NCBI RefSeq assembly: GCF_026672425.1
Contig: NZ_JAPPRC010000003.1
Location: forward strand, 1,997,752-2,061,751
Direction: 5' to 3'
Length of the DNA: 64,000 bases
Origin: Pannonibacter sp. SL95
Lineage (GTDB): Bacteria > Pseudomonadota > Alphaproteobacteria > Rhizobiales > Stappiaceae
This document shows, in pieces, positions 10,081 through 18,590 of this stretch. Under the pieces are notes generated by a model. The model made no database searches. It was given only the letters and a program-made list of their open reading frames with translations, and was not told the DNA's origin. The translations under genes were made by a program, and so were the position numbers. Position 1 is the stretch's first letter. Each line of letters opens with the position of its first letter.

Positions 10081-10533
10081 GTGGCCACCGAAGTTCTGTT
10101 CTACCACCTGATGAGCCAGTCGCTGGAGGCCGTGCTGCCGGGCCTGCTGCTGAAATGTCTCGAGCGGGACTGGACCGTGGTCGTACAATGCGGATCGGAC
10201 GAACGGGTCGCGGCGCTGGATGCGCATCTATGGTCGTTCTCCGATGATGGGTTCCTGCCGCATGGCACGGCGGCCGACGGCTTTGCCGAGCACCAGCCGG
10301 TCTATCTGACCGCGGCTGAGGACAATCCAAACGACGCGCAGGTGCGATTCCTTGTCGATCGGGCAAGGCCAGGTAGCATCGAGGGCTACGCCCGCATCGT
10401 GCTGATGTTTGATGGTCAGGATCCGGAAGCTCTGGCGGACGCGCGCCTGCACTGGAAGACCTTCAAGGGCCAGGGGGCTGATGTCACCTACTGGCAGCAG
10501 AAACCGAACGGCGGCTGGGAGCGCAAGGCCTGA
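10081..10533 (+). CDS. holC: DNA polymerase III chi subunit HolC
   Basis: 150 aa from a GTG start at 10081 (V-A-T-E-V-L-F-Y-H-L), preceded by GAGAGGAAG. The frame is open upstream, but the HolC family begins at TEVLFYHL. Conserved features: LEAVLPGLLLKCLERDWTVVVQ, then the WSFSDDGFLPHG motif, QPVYLT, NDAQVRFLVD and the C-terminal W-K-x-F-K-G-Q-G. Chi links the clamp loader to SSB in the replisome. pepA-holC is a common gene neighbourhood in proteobacteria. Confidence 0.95.
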   Translation: MATEVLFYHLMSQSLEAVLPGLLLKCLERDWTVVVQCGSDERVAALDAHLWSFSDDGFLPHGTAADGFAEHQPVYLTAAEDNPNDAQVRFLVDRARPGSIEGYARIVLMFDGQDPEALADARLHWKTFKGQGADVTYWQQKPNGGWERKA

Positions 10534-10536
10534 CCG

Positions 10537-10572
10537 GTCAGGCTTGCCAGCGATCAAACCTGACGCCTTTTC
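10537..10572 (+). terminator. Probable holC terminator
   Basis: GTCAGGCTTG (10537-10546) pairs with CAAACCTGAC (10555-10564) with one mismatch and an 8-nt loop, followed by GCCTTTTC. It begins four bases after the holC stop codon region. The T-run is short, so efficiency is uncertain. Confidence 0.5.
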
Positions 10573-10914
10573 ATATTGTTCAAAGATACCGCTTCCAGCT
10601 TTCAAGTTGTTGCAGGCGTGTAATGGTTTTGATGAGCCGGCTTGATGTGACTGCCGTTGCATTGGTGTTCTGGCGGTAAATCTTCGTCACGAATCCTTGC
10701 AAAGTCTCGCAAGCGCAGCCAGCCGCATTACATGAGGGGGGAGGGCGGTCTTTGTTGTAGGCTGCCTTGCGAACGCTGCGCGGCTTTGGGCCGTCAAGCG
10801 TGAAATTTTAATCAAGGGACCCGATTTTCATTGTGCCCGGGGGGTAAAGGGGGTAACAGGCCCCCCTGACTGGGTTCCCTCCCTGTTTTATTCAGGATGG
10901 CGGAAGGGCTAAAC
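10573..10914 (+). other. Non-coding leader upstream of nspC with alternating G/C runs
   Basis: No gene is seen in this stretch. Close to the nspC start it has a G6 run (10839-10844), a G5 run (10849-10853) and a C6 run (10861-10866), so either G run could pair with the single C run. The nspC ribosome-binding site GGAAGGG follows at about 10901-10907. The layout would allow two exclusive hairpins in the mRNA leader, which is inference only. Confidence 0.4.
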
Positions 10915-12012
10915 ATGATCCCCACTCCCTATTATCTCATCGACAAGTCGAAACTGCTCCCCAACATGGAGAAGATCGCGTGGCTGCGAGAGACCTCCGG
11001 CGCCAAGTCGTTGCTGGCGCTGAAGTGCTTTGCCGCCTGGTCCGTGTTCGACTTCATGTCGCACTACATGGACGGCACCACGTCGTCGTCGCTCTACGAG
11101 GTGAAGCTCGGCCGGGAGAAGTTCCCGGGCGAGACGCATGCCTATTCGGTCGCCTACGCCGATGACGAGATCGACGAGGTCATCGCCTCGTCCGACAAGA
11201 TCCTGTTCAACACGATCGGTCAGCTCGAGCGGTTCGACGCCCAGTCGGCCGGTCATGTGCGTGGCCTGCGCGTCAACCCGGGCGTTTCCACCTCCGGCTT
11301 TGACCTTGCCGACCCGGCGCGTCCGTTCTCGCGCCTTGGCGAGCATGACCCGGAGAAGATCGCGGCCGTGGCCGACCGGATCTCCGGCTTCATGTTCCAC
11401 AACAACTGCGAGAATGAGGATTTCGACCGCTTCGACGCCATGCTCGGCCATATCGAGCAGCGCTTCGGCTTCCTGATCCGGCAGATGAAATGGATTAGCC
11501 TGGGCGGCGGTATCCATTTCACCGGCGAGGGCTATCCGCTGGAGAAGTTCGCCGAGCGGCTGAAGCGCTTTGCCGGCGAAAACGAGGTGCAGGTCTATCT
11601 GGAGCCGGGCGAGGCAGCGATCACCAAGTCCACCACGCTGGAAGTGACCGTTCTCGACACGCTCTACAACGGCAAGAACCTCGCCATCGTCGACAGCTCG
11701 ATCGAGGCGCACATGCTCGACCTGCTGATCTACCGCCTGAATGCCAAGATGGAGCCGAATGCCGGCGACCATGAATGGATGGTCTGCGGCAAGTCGTGCC
11801 TGGCTGGCGACATCTTCGGCGAGTTCCGCTTCCCCGCGCCGCTGAAGGCCGGCGACCGGCTCTCGGTGCAGGATGCGGCTGGCTACACGATGGTCAAGAA
11901 GAACTGGTTCAATGGCGTGAAGATGCCGGCGATCGCGGTGAAGGAGCTGGACGGCGCGGTGCGCCTTGCGCGCGACTTCACCTATGCCGACTTCGCAGCC
12001 GCCCTTTCGTGA
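10915..12012 (+). CDS. nspC: Carboxynorspermidine/carboxyspermidine decarboxylase NspC
   Basis: 365 aa from ATG 10915 (MIPTPYYLIDKSKLLPNMEK), which has GGAAGGG 7 nt upstream; an in-frame ATG at 10897 has no better site. It is a fold-III PLP decarboxylase of the alanine racemase type. The PLP lysine lies in LLALKCFAAWSVFD, the glycine-rich phosphate loop in WISLGGGIHFTGEGY, and the substrate and dimer residues in YLEPGEAAI and VCGKSCLAGDIFGEF. It removes the carboxyl group from carboxy(nor)spermidine, the last step of the aspartate-semialdehyde route to (nor)spermidine. The next gene supplies the preceding step. Confidence 0.95.
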   Translation: MIPTPYYLIDKSKLLPNMEKIAWLRETSGAKSLLALKCFAAWSVFDFMSHYMDGTTSSSLYEVKLGREKFPGETHAYSVAYADDEIDEVIASSDKILFNTIGQLERFDAQSAGHVRGLRVNPGVSTSGFDLADPARPFSRLGEHDPEKIAAVADRISGFMFHNNCENEDFDRFDAMLGHIEQRFGFLIRQMKWISLGGGIHFTGEGYPLEKFAERLKRFAGENEVQVYLEPGEAAITKSTTLEVTVLDTLYNGKNLAIVDSSIEAHMLDLLIYRLNAKMEPNAGDHEWMVCGKSCLAGDIFGEFRFPAPLKAGDRLSVQDAAGYTMVKKNWFNGVKMPAIAVKELDGAVRLARDFTYADFAAALS

Positions 12013-12051
12013 TCCCGCTGTGATCCTGCTGTGATCGTGGTGTGACACGTT
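12008..12051. repeat. 11-bp tandem repeats spanning the nspC stop codon
   Basis: Four consecutive 11-mers, consensus TGTGATCCTGC: 12008-12018, 12019-12029, 12030-12040 and a degenerate 12041-12051. The first contains the nspC stop. The period is close to one helical turn of DNA. Confidence 0.7.
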
Positions 12052-12057
12052 CCTGAA

Positions 12058-12082
12058 CGTGGGCCGGCAGCTCCGGCCCACG
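12058..12082. other. Perfect 10-bp hairpin between nspC and the carboxyspermidine dehydrogenase gene
   Basis: CGTGGGCCGG (12058-12067) and CCGGCCCACG (12073-12082) flank a 5-nt loop. No T-tract follows, so it is not a standard terminator. It could be an mRNA-stability or partial-termination element that sets the ratio of the two enzymes, which is inference. Confidence 0.6.
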
Positions 12083-12111
12083 CATTGCCCCTCAAAGACT
12101 CAAGGAGGACT

Positions 12112-13359
12112 ATGGGCGAAATGAAGCGCAACATACTCATCATCGGCGCCGGTGGCGTAGCGCAGGTTGTCGCGCACAAATGTGCGCAGAACAACGACCT
12201 GCTCGGCGACATTCACATTGCTTCGCGCAATCCCGCGAAGTGCGAGCGGATCATCGACAGCATCCGCGAGAAAGGCAGCCTGAAGGTCGAGGGCGCTCTT
12301 GAAGCCCATGCCCTGAATGCAATGGACACGGCGGCGGTCGCCGCGCTGATCCGCAAGACCGGGTGTCAGATCGTCATCAACGTTGGCTCGTCCTTCGTCA
12401 ACATGACCGTTCTGGATGCCTGCATCGAGACGGGCGTGGCCTACATGGACACGGCCATCCACGAAGATCCGAAGAAGATCTGCGAGACGCCGCCCTGGTA
12501 TGGCAACTACGAGTGGAAGCGCCGCGAGGCCTGTGCCGACAAGGGCATCACCGCGATCCTCGGCGTCGGCTTCGACCCGGGCGTGGTCAATGCCTATGCG
12601 CGCCTCGCCATCGACGAATACGTGACCGAGCCGGAGTCGATCGACATCATCGACATCAACGCCGGTTCGCATGGCCGCTGGTTCTCGACCAACTTCGACC
12701 CGGAAATCAACTTCCGCGAGTTCACCGGCACGGTCTATTCCTGGCAGAACGGTGGCTGGCAGGAGAACAAGATGTTCGAGGTCGGCAAGTCCTGGGACAT
12801 GCCGCTCGTGGGCCCGCAGCAGACCTATCTGACCGGCCATGACGAAGTGCATTCCCTGTCGGCCAACTATCCGCAGGCGGACGTGCGCTTCTGGATGGGC
12901 TTCTCGGATCACTACATCAACGTCTTCACCGTACTGAAGAACCTTGGCCTCCTGTCCGAACAGCCGGTCAAGACGGCCGAAGGGCTTGAAGTGGTGCCGC
13001 TGAAGGTGGTCAAGGCCGTGCTGCCGGATCCCTCGTCGCTCGCCCCGGATTACACCGGCAAGACCTGCATCGGCACGCTGGTGAAGGGCAAGAAGGACGG
13101 CAAGCCGGCCGAAGTTCTGGTCTTCAACATTGCCGATCACAAGGATGCCTACAATGAAGTCGGCTCGCAGGGCATCAGCTACACCGCCGGCGTGCCGCCG
13201 GTCGCCGCTGCCATGCTGATTGCCGACGGCACGTGGGATGTCGGTGCGATGAAGAACGTCGAGGAGCTTGACCCCAAGCCCTTCCTCGCGCTCCTCAACC
13301 GCATCGGCCTGCCGACCGAGATCAAGGACGCCTCCGGAACCCGGCCCTTTGTTGGCTGA
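12112..13359 (+). CDS. Carboxynorspermidine/carboxyspermidine dehydrogenase (saccharopine dehydrogenase family)
   Basis: 415 aa. ATG 12112 (MGEMKRNILIIGAGGVAQVV) has a strong AAGGAGG at 12102-12108, only 3 nt away; a second in-frame ATG at 12121 sits 12 nt from it, so either may be used. The Rossmann motif GAGGVA opens the NADPH domain; GFDPGVVNAYA and SHGRWFSTNFDPE belong to the Lys9/CASDH family. It reductively condenses aspartate semialdehyde with putrescine (or diaminopropane). Together with NspC this gives spermidine or norspermidine; alphaproteobacteria usually make spermidine this way. No diamine-forming gene is in the window. Confidence 0.93.
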   Translation: MGEMKRNILIIGAGGVAQVVAHKCAQNNDLLGDIHIASRNPAKCERIIDSIREKGSLKVEGALEAHALNAMDTAAVAALIRKTGCQIVINVGSSFVNMTVLDACIETGVAYMDTAIHEDPKKICETPPWYGNYEWKRREACADKGITAILGVGFDPGVVNAYARLAIDEYVTEPESIDIIDINAGSHGRWFSTNFDPEINFREFTGTVYSWQNGGWQENKMFEVGKSWDMPLVGPQQTYLTGHDEVHSLSANYPQADVRFWMGFSDHYINVFTVLKNLGLLSEQPVKTAEGLEVVPLKVVKAVLPDPSSLAPDYTGKTCIGTLVKGKKDGKPAEVLVFNIADHKDAYNEVGSQGISYTAGVPPVAAAMLIADGTWDVGAMKNVEELDPKPFLALLNRIGLPTEIKDASGTRPFVG

Positions 13360-13384
13360 TCTCAACAGCGCATGAGTGTTGGAA

Positions 13385-13615
13385 ACCCCGGATCGACAGC
13401 TCCGGGGTGAGGTTGATGACAAACCCTCTGTTGTCATCCCGGACGCAGCGAAGCGGAGATCCGGGACCGGAGAGCCACGGTCTCTCCGGTCTTAACTCAT
13501 TGAATTATAGAGGCCTCGACTCTCCGGTCCCGGCTCGGCGCTACGCTTGGCCGGGATGACTTCGGGGAGGTCGAGGTTTGTCAGCAGTCTGACCCCGGAT
13601 CGAAAGGTCCGGGGT
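13385..13615. repeat. 231-bp composite palindromic repeat (REP/MITE-like) ending in hairpins
   Basis: The core, 13433-13560, is an imperfect long inverted repeat: GTCATCCCGGACGCAGCG at the left and the complement of GTCATCCCGGCCAAGCG at the right. Outside it, both flanks carry the same hairpin ACCCCGGA-N8-TCCGGGGT (13385-13408 and 13592-13615). The spacers are also related in inverted orientation (both contain TGACAAACC). The right-hand hairpin is followed by TTTTT and can terminate transcription from the carboxyspermidine dehydrogenase gene. Dispersed GTCATCCCGG elements are common in Rhizobiales genomes (established knowledge). Confidence 0.8.
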
Positions 13616-13619
13616 TTTT
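13592..13619 (+). terminator. Rho-independent terminator at the right end of the palindromic repeat
   Basis: Stem ACCCCGGA (13592-13599) with TCCGGGGT (13608-13615), loop of 8 nt, then T5 to 13619. The near-identical hairpin at 13385-13408 lacks a T-tract. Confidence 0.7.
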
Positions 13620-13705
13620 GTTTGCGGGCTGTTTCTTTCGCTCGCTGCCGCTCACCTTGTCCGGAATGACGGCGCAAAATTGGTCGTGCGCTTCAGTGTC
13701 TGTCG

Positions 13706-13975
13706 TCAGAGCGGTTCGGTCCGCACTGCAACCTCCCGGAGCAGCCGGTCTTTTGTCTGGGCATCGAGCGCCCGCCAGTCGATGTTCAGAAGCGCTGCCT
13801 CCATCGCGTGCAGGGCGTTGAGGCTGATCTGTCTGCCAAATGCGAAACGCAGCCGGCAATAGCATTCAACCGCCCCGAGCGCCCGCAGCTCGGCTTCCGT
13901 CCCGACGCCGATCTCGCCAAGCATCGCGGCGGTCTTCGGCCCGAGATTGCGAAGGTCGGCTATGCGGCGTGTCAT
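13706..13975 (-). CDS. TfoX C-terminal domain protein
   Basis: 89 aa from ATG 13975 (MTRRIADLRNLGPKTAAMLG). It consists only of the TfoX C-terminal helix-hairpin-helix-like domain: LRNLGPKTAAMLGEIGVGTEAEL, then ALGAVECYCRL and ALLNIDWRAL. In Gammaproteobacteria TfoX/Sxy controls competence, but stand-alone C-terminal domains have no assigned role, so no function is claimed. Upstream in-frame sequence to 14071 is not family-like. It is divergent from the ldhA-type gene, sharing a 95-bp promoter gap. Confidence 0.85.
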   Translation of the reverse strand: MTRRIADLRNLGPKTAAMLGEIGVGTEAELRALGAVECYCRLRFAFGRQISLNALHAMEAALLNIDWRALDAQTKDRLLREVAVRTEPL

Positions 13976-14070
13976 GGGCAAGCCCCTGTTGACGTGTATG
14001 AATGCGGGAGAACGACTCGTGTCACGGGTCACGCCATTTATCATGCCATCATCCCATCCGGAGCCCGACA

Positions 14071-15087
14071 ATGTCCGATGCCCGCTACCGTGTCGATGTG
14101 TTCAGCGCCAAGCCCTATGACGCCCGGTCTCTGGATGCGGCGGCAGCAAGGGCGGAGGCGCCGGTCAGCCTCGTTTATCACGACATGCGCCTCACGGAAC
14201 GGACCATGCCGCTGGCGCGCGGGGCGGATGTGGTCTGCGCCTTCGTCAATGACACGCTGTCGGCGCCGGTGCTGGACGGACTGTCGGATTACGGGGTGAA
14301 GCTCGTTGCGCTGCGCTCGGCCGGCTTCAATCACGTGGACCTCAAGGCCGCAGAGGCCTGCGGCATTCAGGTGGCCCGCGTGCCGGCCTACTCGCCGCAT
14401 GCGGTGGCGGAGCACGCGGTAGCCCTGATGCTGACGCTGAGCCGCAAGACCCACCGCGCCTACAACCGGGTGCGGGACGGTAATTTCGCGCTGGACGGGC
14501 TGATGGGGTTCGACTTCCATGGGCGCACGGTCGGCATCATCGGTACGGGTCTCATCGGCGAGGTTCTGGCGCGGATCATGACCGGGTTCGGCTGCCGCGT
14601 GGTGGCGCATGACCCGGTGTCGAACCCGGCCTGCCTCGCGCTTGGTGTCACCTATCTGCCGCTGGCCGAACTCTTCGCCGCCGCTGACATCCTGTCGCTG
14701 CAGTGCCCGCTGACGCCAGCCACGTTTCATCTCATAAATGATGAAACGATTGCGCAGATGCGCCCCGGCGTCATGCTGGTGAACACCTCGCGCGGGGCGG
14801 TCATCGACACGGCAGCCGTGATCCGGGGGCTGAAGAGCGGCCAGATCGGCGCCCTCGGGCTCGATGTCTACGAGGAGGAAAGCCAGCTGTTCTTCGAGGA
14901 TCTGTCGGACCGGATCATCCCGGATGACCTCTTTGCCCGGCTCCTGACTTTCCCGAATGTGCTCATCACCGGCCACCAGGGCTTCTTCACCGAGGACGCG
15001 CTGACGGCCATCGCCGAGACGACCATCGCCAATGTCACGAGCTTCCTCTCAACCGGCGCGCCGCTGCATCCGGTGAAGGCACCCTGA
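14071..15087 (+). CDS. ldhA: Fermentative D-lactate dehydrogenase type 2-hydroxyacid dehydrogenase
   Basis: 338 aa from ATG 14071 ([17 protein letters not shown]). The Rossmann NAD motif is [14 protein letters not shown]. The catalytic Arg is in [12 protein letters not shown], the Glu in [16 protein letters not shown] and the His in [13 protein letters not shown]. The YEEES..FFED segment and the GHQ motif are typical of LdhA rather than of SerA or glyoxylate reductase. It interconverts pyruvate and D-lactate with NADH. Substrate is inferred from sequence type only. Confidence 0.88.
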   Translation: MSDARYRVDVFSAKPYDARSLDAAAARAEAPVSLVYHDMRLTERTMPLARGADVVCAFVNDTLSAPVLDGLSDYGVKLVALRSAGFNHVDLKAAEACGIQVARVPAYSPHAVAEHAVALMLTLSRKTHRAYNRVRDGNFALDGLMGFDFHGRTVGIIGTGLIGEVLARIMTGFGCRVVAHDPVSNPACLALGVTYLPLAELFAAADILSLQCPLTPATFHLINDETIAQMRPGVMLVNTSRGAVIDTAAVIRGLKSGQIGALGLDVYEEESQLFFEDLSDRIIPDDLFARLLTFPNVLITGHQGFFTEDALTAIAETTIANVTSFLSTGAPLHPVKAP

Positions 15088-15099
15088 CGCAAACGCCAG

Positions 15100-15804
15100 T
15101 CAGGCCGGCCCGAACAGCGCCGGCAGGTCCGTGAGGCTCTTGAGCTGGATCGCTTTCGGATGGCCATCGGGGAAGTCGGCCGCTTCCAGCGCCCAGAGCA
15201 GCGGGTAGGGCACGTGAATGGCTGTCGCTCCCAGTTCAAGCACCGGCAGGATGTCGGAGCGCACCGAGTTGCCGATCATGACCACCTTCGACATGTCGTC
15301 GGTGTAGCGGGCAAAGATCCGGGCGTAGACCTCCGGGCTCTTCTCGCTGACCACATCGACGGCAGTAAAGTGCTTCTGCAGGCCCGAGGCGGCGATCTTG
15401 CGTTCCTGGTCGAACAGGTCGCCCTTGGTGATGAGGATCAGCGGGGCGATGCCCCGGATGGCGGCAAGGGCCTCGCGCACGCCGTCGAGCGGCTCGACCG
15501 GGTGGCCGAGCATGTCCTGTCCCGCCGCCAGGATTTCACCGATCACCGTCGCCGGCACCTTGCCGTCAGTGACCTCGATCGCGGTCTCGATCATCGACAG
15601 GATGAAGCCCTTGATGCCGTAGCCATAGTGGTGGACGTTGCGCCGTTCGGCGGCCACCAGCCGTTCCTCGATGCGGTTCTTCTCGCAATAGGGCGCGAGC
15701 AGTTCGGCGAAGCGGGCTTCCGTCAGTTTGAAGAAGCTCTCGTTGTGCCAGAGCGTGTCATCTGCATCGAAGGCGATCACGGCGGGAGACTGCGGCAGCT
15801 GCAT
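15100..15804 (-). CDS. HAD superfamily hydrolase
   Basis: 234 aa. HAD motif I is AFDADDTLWHNE (nucleophile and acid/base Asp pair), motif II is the Thr in LILITKGD, motif III the Lys in VVSEKSPEVY, and motif IV is VVMIGNSVRSDILP with its Asp. A helical cap lies between motifs I and II. It is probably a small-molecule phosphatase of the YjjG/phosphoglycolate phosphatase kind; the substrate cannot be told. It converges with the ldhA-type gene, 12 nt away. Confidence 0.88.
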   Translation of the reverse strand: MQLPQSPAVIAFDADDTLWHNESFFKLTEARFAELLAPYCEKNRIEERLVAAERRNVHHYGYGIKGFILSMIETAIEVTDGKVPATVIGEILAAGQDMLGHPVEPLDGVREALAAIRGIAPLILITKGDLFDQERKIAASGLQKHFTAVDVVSEKSPEVYARIFARYTDDMSKVVMIGNSVRSDILPVLELGATAIHVPYPLLWALEAADFPDGHPKAIQLKSLTDLPALFGPA

Positions 15805-15837
15805 GGGCGGGCTCTCTGTTGATGGTGACAGGCAGGC

Positions 15838-16119
15838 TCAGGGCCATTGCCGGGCGCCATGAAGCAGGCGCAGGATGAGGATCGAACCGGGCTGTTCGGT
15901 GTAGATAACGATATAGGTCTGCCGAACGACCAGCTCTCGTGTTGTCGCGACACGGCCCGGGCGGCCGAGGTCAGGATGACGCATCAGCGTTGCAACGCGG
16001 GCTTCCACATCTTGCTTGAAAGCCGTCGCGGCGGCCGGATTGTCCGCTGCGATGTAGTCGATGATCGCAAGAAAGTCCTGCGCTGCCAATGGGTGCCATG
16101 CCAGCCGCACCGCAGACAC
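15838..16119 (-). CDS. ParE/RelE-superfamily toxin
   Basis: 93 aa from a GTG at 16119. Small alpha/beta protein with the ParE pattern: LAWHPLAAQDFLAIIDYIA at the N-terminus, VATLMRHPDLGRPGRV in the middle and VVRQTYIVIYTEQPGSILILRLLHGARQWP at the end (H-G-x-R-Q-W motif). ParE-type proteins poison gyrase and RelE-type proteins cleave ribosome-bound mRNA; sequence alone does not decide here, but the R-x-L-H-G-x-R-Q-W end is typical of ParE/RelE plasmid-stabilisation toxins. It follows the antitoxin by 2 nt. Confidence 0.9.
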   Translation of the reverse strand: MSAVRLAWHPLAAQDFLAIIDYIAADNPAAATAFKQDVEARVATLMRHPDLGRPGRVATTRELVVRQTYIVIYTEQPGSILILRLLHGARQWP

Positions 16120-16121
16120 CC

Positions 16122-16424
16122 TCAGACGCCACTGTCAATTCGGCCGCGTGCAATCCGCCGGTCTGCCGCCGCCATGACATCCTCGTGCGACAGCGGGGCC
16201 GAAAGGTCGTTCAGTGCCTCGGCCACCTTGTCCCTGAACCAGGCATCATGGGCTTCAGTGTCAAGCAACAGCCCCGGGGGAAGGACGCCGTCCTGTGCGA
16301 TCCGGGTCACGAGGATACGCACCGCATCCGACAGGGACAGCCCTGTGCCATCCAGAGCCGCCGCCGCGCGCGCTTTTGTCTCGTCTTCAATCCGGACATG
16401 CAGCATGCTTGTCTTTGCGGTCAT
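16122..16424 (-). CDS. RelB/DinJ-family antitoxin
   Basis: 100 aa from ATG 16424 (MTAKTSMLHVRIEDETKARA), with CCGGAGA upstream. The N-terminal ribbon-helix-helix DNA-binding motif is SMLHVRIEDETKARAAAALDG with GLSLSDAVRILVTRI. The C-terminal part, DTEAHDAWFRDKVAEALND, would wrap the toxin. It is expected to bind the palindrome at 16468-16493 and repress its own operon. A further in-frame ATG at 16460 lies upstream of the clear ribosome-binding site and is not favoured. Confidence 0.9.
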   Translation of the reverse strand: MTAKTSMLHVRIEDETKARAAAALDGTGLSLSDAVRILVTRIAQDGVLPPGLLLDTEAHDAWFRDKVAEALNDLSAPLSHEDVMAAADRRIARGRIDSGV

Positions 16425-16456
16425 GACAAATCTCCGGGGAAGGCTGTCCGCTCCAG

Positions 16457-18370
16457 TCATGGATGATGAGTGTACCTCATATGAGATACACTCTCAACTT
16501 GCCCCTCTTCCAGCTCCACAGACAGCATCAGCCAATCTTCCTCCGTGGTGACGAGCTTCTTTTCGCAGAAGGCGCGTTCCTTGGCGAACTTGGCGGCCCG
16601 TTCGGGATCGCGGGTGAAAAAGTCGGGATCGGACATCATCTCGTCGATCTTGGCGAGCTTGTCCTGCAGGCGCGCCATCTCGGCTTCGGCGGCTTCCAGT
16701 TTTTTGCGCAAGGGCGCGTTCTGGGCCCGCTTTACGGCCGCCTCGCGGCGCTTGTCCTGGGCATTGGCCGCACGCGCTTCCTCTTCGCTCGCCTTTCGGA
16801 CGGCGTCCGGACCCTGCAGGATGTAGCGGCGGTAGTCTTCCATGTCGCCGTCGAAATTCTTCACGCCGCCATCGGCGACGAGCCAGAGCTGATCGGCGCA
16901 GGCTTCCACCAGATGGCGGTCGTGCGAGATCAGCACGACGGCGCCCTCGAACTCGTTCAGGGCCTGAACCAGCGCCTCGCGGCTGTCGATATCGAGGTGG
17001 TTGGTCGGCTCGTCGAGGATGATCAGGTTTGGTCCGTCGAACGTGGCAAGGCCAAGCAACAGCCGGGCCTTCTCGCCGCCGGACAGGTCCTTGGCCGGCG
17101 TGTCCATGCGGTCTGTCGGCAGTCCGAACCGCGCAACCCGGGCGCGGACCTGTGCCTCGGCCGCCTGCGGCATCAGGGTGCGCACATGGGCGACTGCGCT
17201 TTCGGCCGGGCGCAGTTCATCGAGCTGATGCTGGGCGAAGAAAGCGATCTTCAGCTTGGACGCGCGCGTGATTTCGCCGCCCTTCGGAGCAAGACGCTCG
17301 GAAATGAGCTTTGCGAAGGTCGACTTGCCGTTGCCGTTGGAGCCGAGCAGGGCGATGCGGTCGTCGGTGTCGATGTTGAGGGTCAGGCGTGACAGGACAA
17401 CCCGCTCGTCGTAGCCGACCGACACATTCTCCAGCTTCAGGATCGGCGGAGCGAGCCGGCCCTGGGGCGAGGGGAAATGGATCGGCTTGGCGCTTTCCTC
17501 GGTGAGCGGCACGATTGCATCCATGCGCTCCAGCATCTTGAGGCGCGACTGGGCCTGACGGGCCTTGGAGGCCTTGGCACGGAAGCGGTCGACGAAGGCC
17601 TGCATGTGCTTGCGCTGCGCGTCCTGCTTTTCCTTGGCCTTCTGCTGCAGGATCATGGTCTCGCGCCGCTGCCGGTCGAAACTGTCATAGCCGCCGCGGT
17701 AGAAGGTCAGCTTGCCCTTGTCGAGATGCACGATGGAATCGACGGCCTTGTTGAGCAGGTCACGGTCGTGCGAGATCAGCAGCACCTGATGCGGATAGCG
17801 GGAGATGTAGGTCTCCAGCCACATCGTGCCTTCCAGATCGAGATAGTTGGTCGGCTCATCGAGCAGCAACAGGTCGGGCTCAGAAAACAGCACCGCAGCT
17901 AGCGCCACACGCATGCGCCAGCCGCCGGAGAACGCCGAACAGGGCCGGCGCTGAGCCTCGGCATCGAAGCCAAGGCCGAACAGGATCGCAGATGCCCGGG
18001 CCTCTGCCGTGTGGGCGGAGATGTCGGCAAGGCGCGTATGGATGGCGGCGATCCGGTCCGGATCGGTCGCCGTCTCGGCCTCCGCCAGAAGGCGCGCACG
18101 CTCGGTATCGGCGGCCAGCACCACTTCAATGAGGCTTTCCTCGGTGCCCGGCGCTTCCTGCGCCACCTGTCCGATCCGCGATCCCTTCGGGATGGCCACC
18201 GAGCCGGTCTCGGACGTCAGATCGCCGGTGATCAGCTTGAACAGGGTGGACTTGCCCGTGCCATTGCGGCCGACGAGGCCGGTCTTGGTGCGGGCGGGCA
18301 GGGTGACGCTGGCGCCGTCGATGAGGAGGCGGCCAGCGATGCGATAGGTGAGGTCGGTAATCTGCAACAT
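16457..18370 (-). CDS. ABC-F family ATPase (YheS/Uup-like)
   Basis: 637 aa, two ABC domains in one chain and no membrane segment. Domain 1: Walker [10 protein letters not shown], signature [11 protein letters not shown], Walker [14 protein letters not shown] charged linker follows ([20 protein letters not shown]). Domain 2: Walker [10 protein letters not shown], signature [11 protein letters not shown], Walker [13 protein letters not shown]. The tail is a coiled coil ([26 protein letters not shown]). ABC-F proteins act on ribosomes, for example relieving stalls; the exact subfamily role is unknown. Its last residues (SHMRYTHHP) are encoded by the TA operator, so its natural end may have been altered. 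Confidence 0.93.
   Translation of the reverse strand: MLQITDLTYRIAGRLLIDGASVTLPARTKTGLVGRNGTGKSTLFKLITGDLTSETGSVAIPKGSRIGQVAQEAPGTEESLIEVVLAADTERARLLAEAETATDPDRIAAIHTRLADISAHTAEARASAILFGLGFDAEAQRRPCSAFSGGWRMRVALAAVLFSEPDLLLLDEPTNYLDLEGTMWLETYISRYPHQVLLISHDRDLLNKAVDSIVHLDKGKLTFYRGGYDSFDRQRRETMILQQKAKEKQDAQRKHMQAFVDRFRAKASKARQAQSRLKMLERMDAIVPLTEESAKPIHFPSPQGRLAPPILKLENVSVGYDERVVLSRLTLNIDTDDRIALLGSNGNGKSTFAKLISERLAPKGGEITRASKLKIAFFAQHQLDELRPAESAVAHVRTLMPQAAEAQVRARVARFGLPTDRMDTPAKDLSGGEKARLLLGLATFDGPNLIILDEPTNHLDIDSREALVQALNEFEGAVVLISHDRHLVEACADQLWLVADGGVKNFDGDMEDYRRYILQGPDAVRKASEEEARAANAQDKRREAAVKRAQNAPLRKKLEAAEAEMARLQDKLAKIDEMMSDPDFFTRDPERAAKFAKERAFCEKKLVTTEEDWLMLSVELEEGQVESVSHMRYTHHP
16468..16497 (-). 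promoter_or_regulatory. Toxin-antitoxin promoter with overlapping palindromic operator
   Basis: On the minus strand, TTGAGA (16492-16497), a 17-nt spacer and TACACT (16469-16474) form a sigma70-type promoter. A 26-bp near-perfect palindrome with TCATATGA at its centre (16468-16493) covers the spacer and the -10. The whole site lies inside the last codons of the ABC-F gene and starts transcription about 38 nt before the antitoxin ATG. This is the expected layout for autoregulation by a ribbon-helix-helix antitoxin. Confidence 0.8.
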
Positions 18371-18429
18371 GGGGCGGAGTTTTGGGGGAGGTCGCGCCTT
18401 ATTGCAAGTGCTGCCTGCACCCAGCCCCC

Positions 18430-18458
18430 TTGCGGTTGGCGCGGGGCAAAGCTATAGG
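18430..18458 (+). promoter_or_regulatory. Candidate ndk promoter
   Basis: TTGCGG (18430-18435), 17-nt spacer, TATAGG (18453-18458). It lies between the divergent ABC-F and ndk genes and would give a leader of about 125 nt. Confidence 0.5.
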
Positions 18459-18590
18459 AACGCGCGAGTTTCCGCGTGGGAGAGCAGCTGCCCGCCCCGC
18501 GAGCGATCCCGCCGCCGCAAGGCGGCGTCCTTTCCTCTGGCAGCCCGATCCGGGCCGCCGGAAAACCAGATAGACCAAGGATATCGAGAC

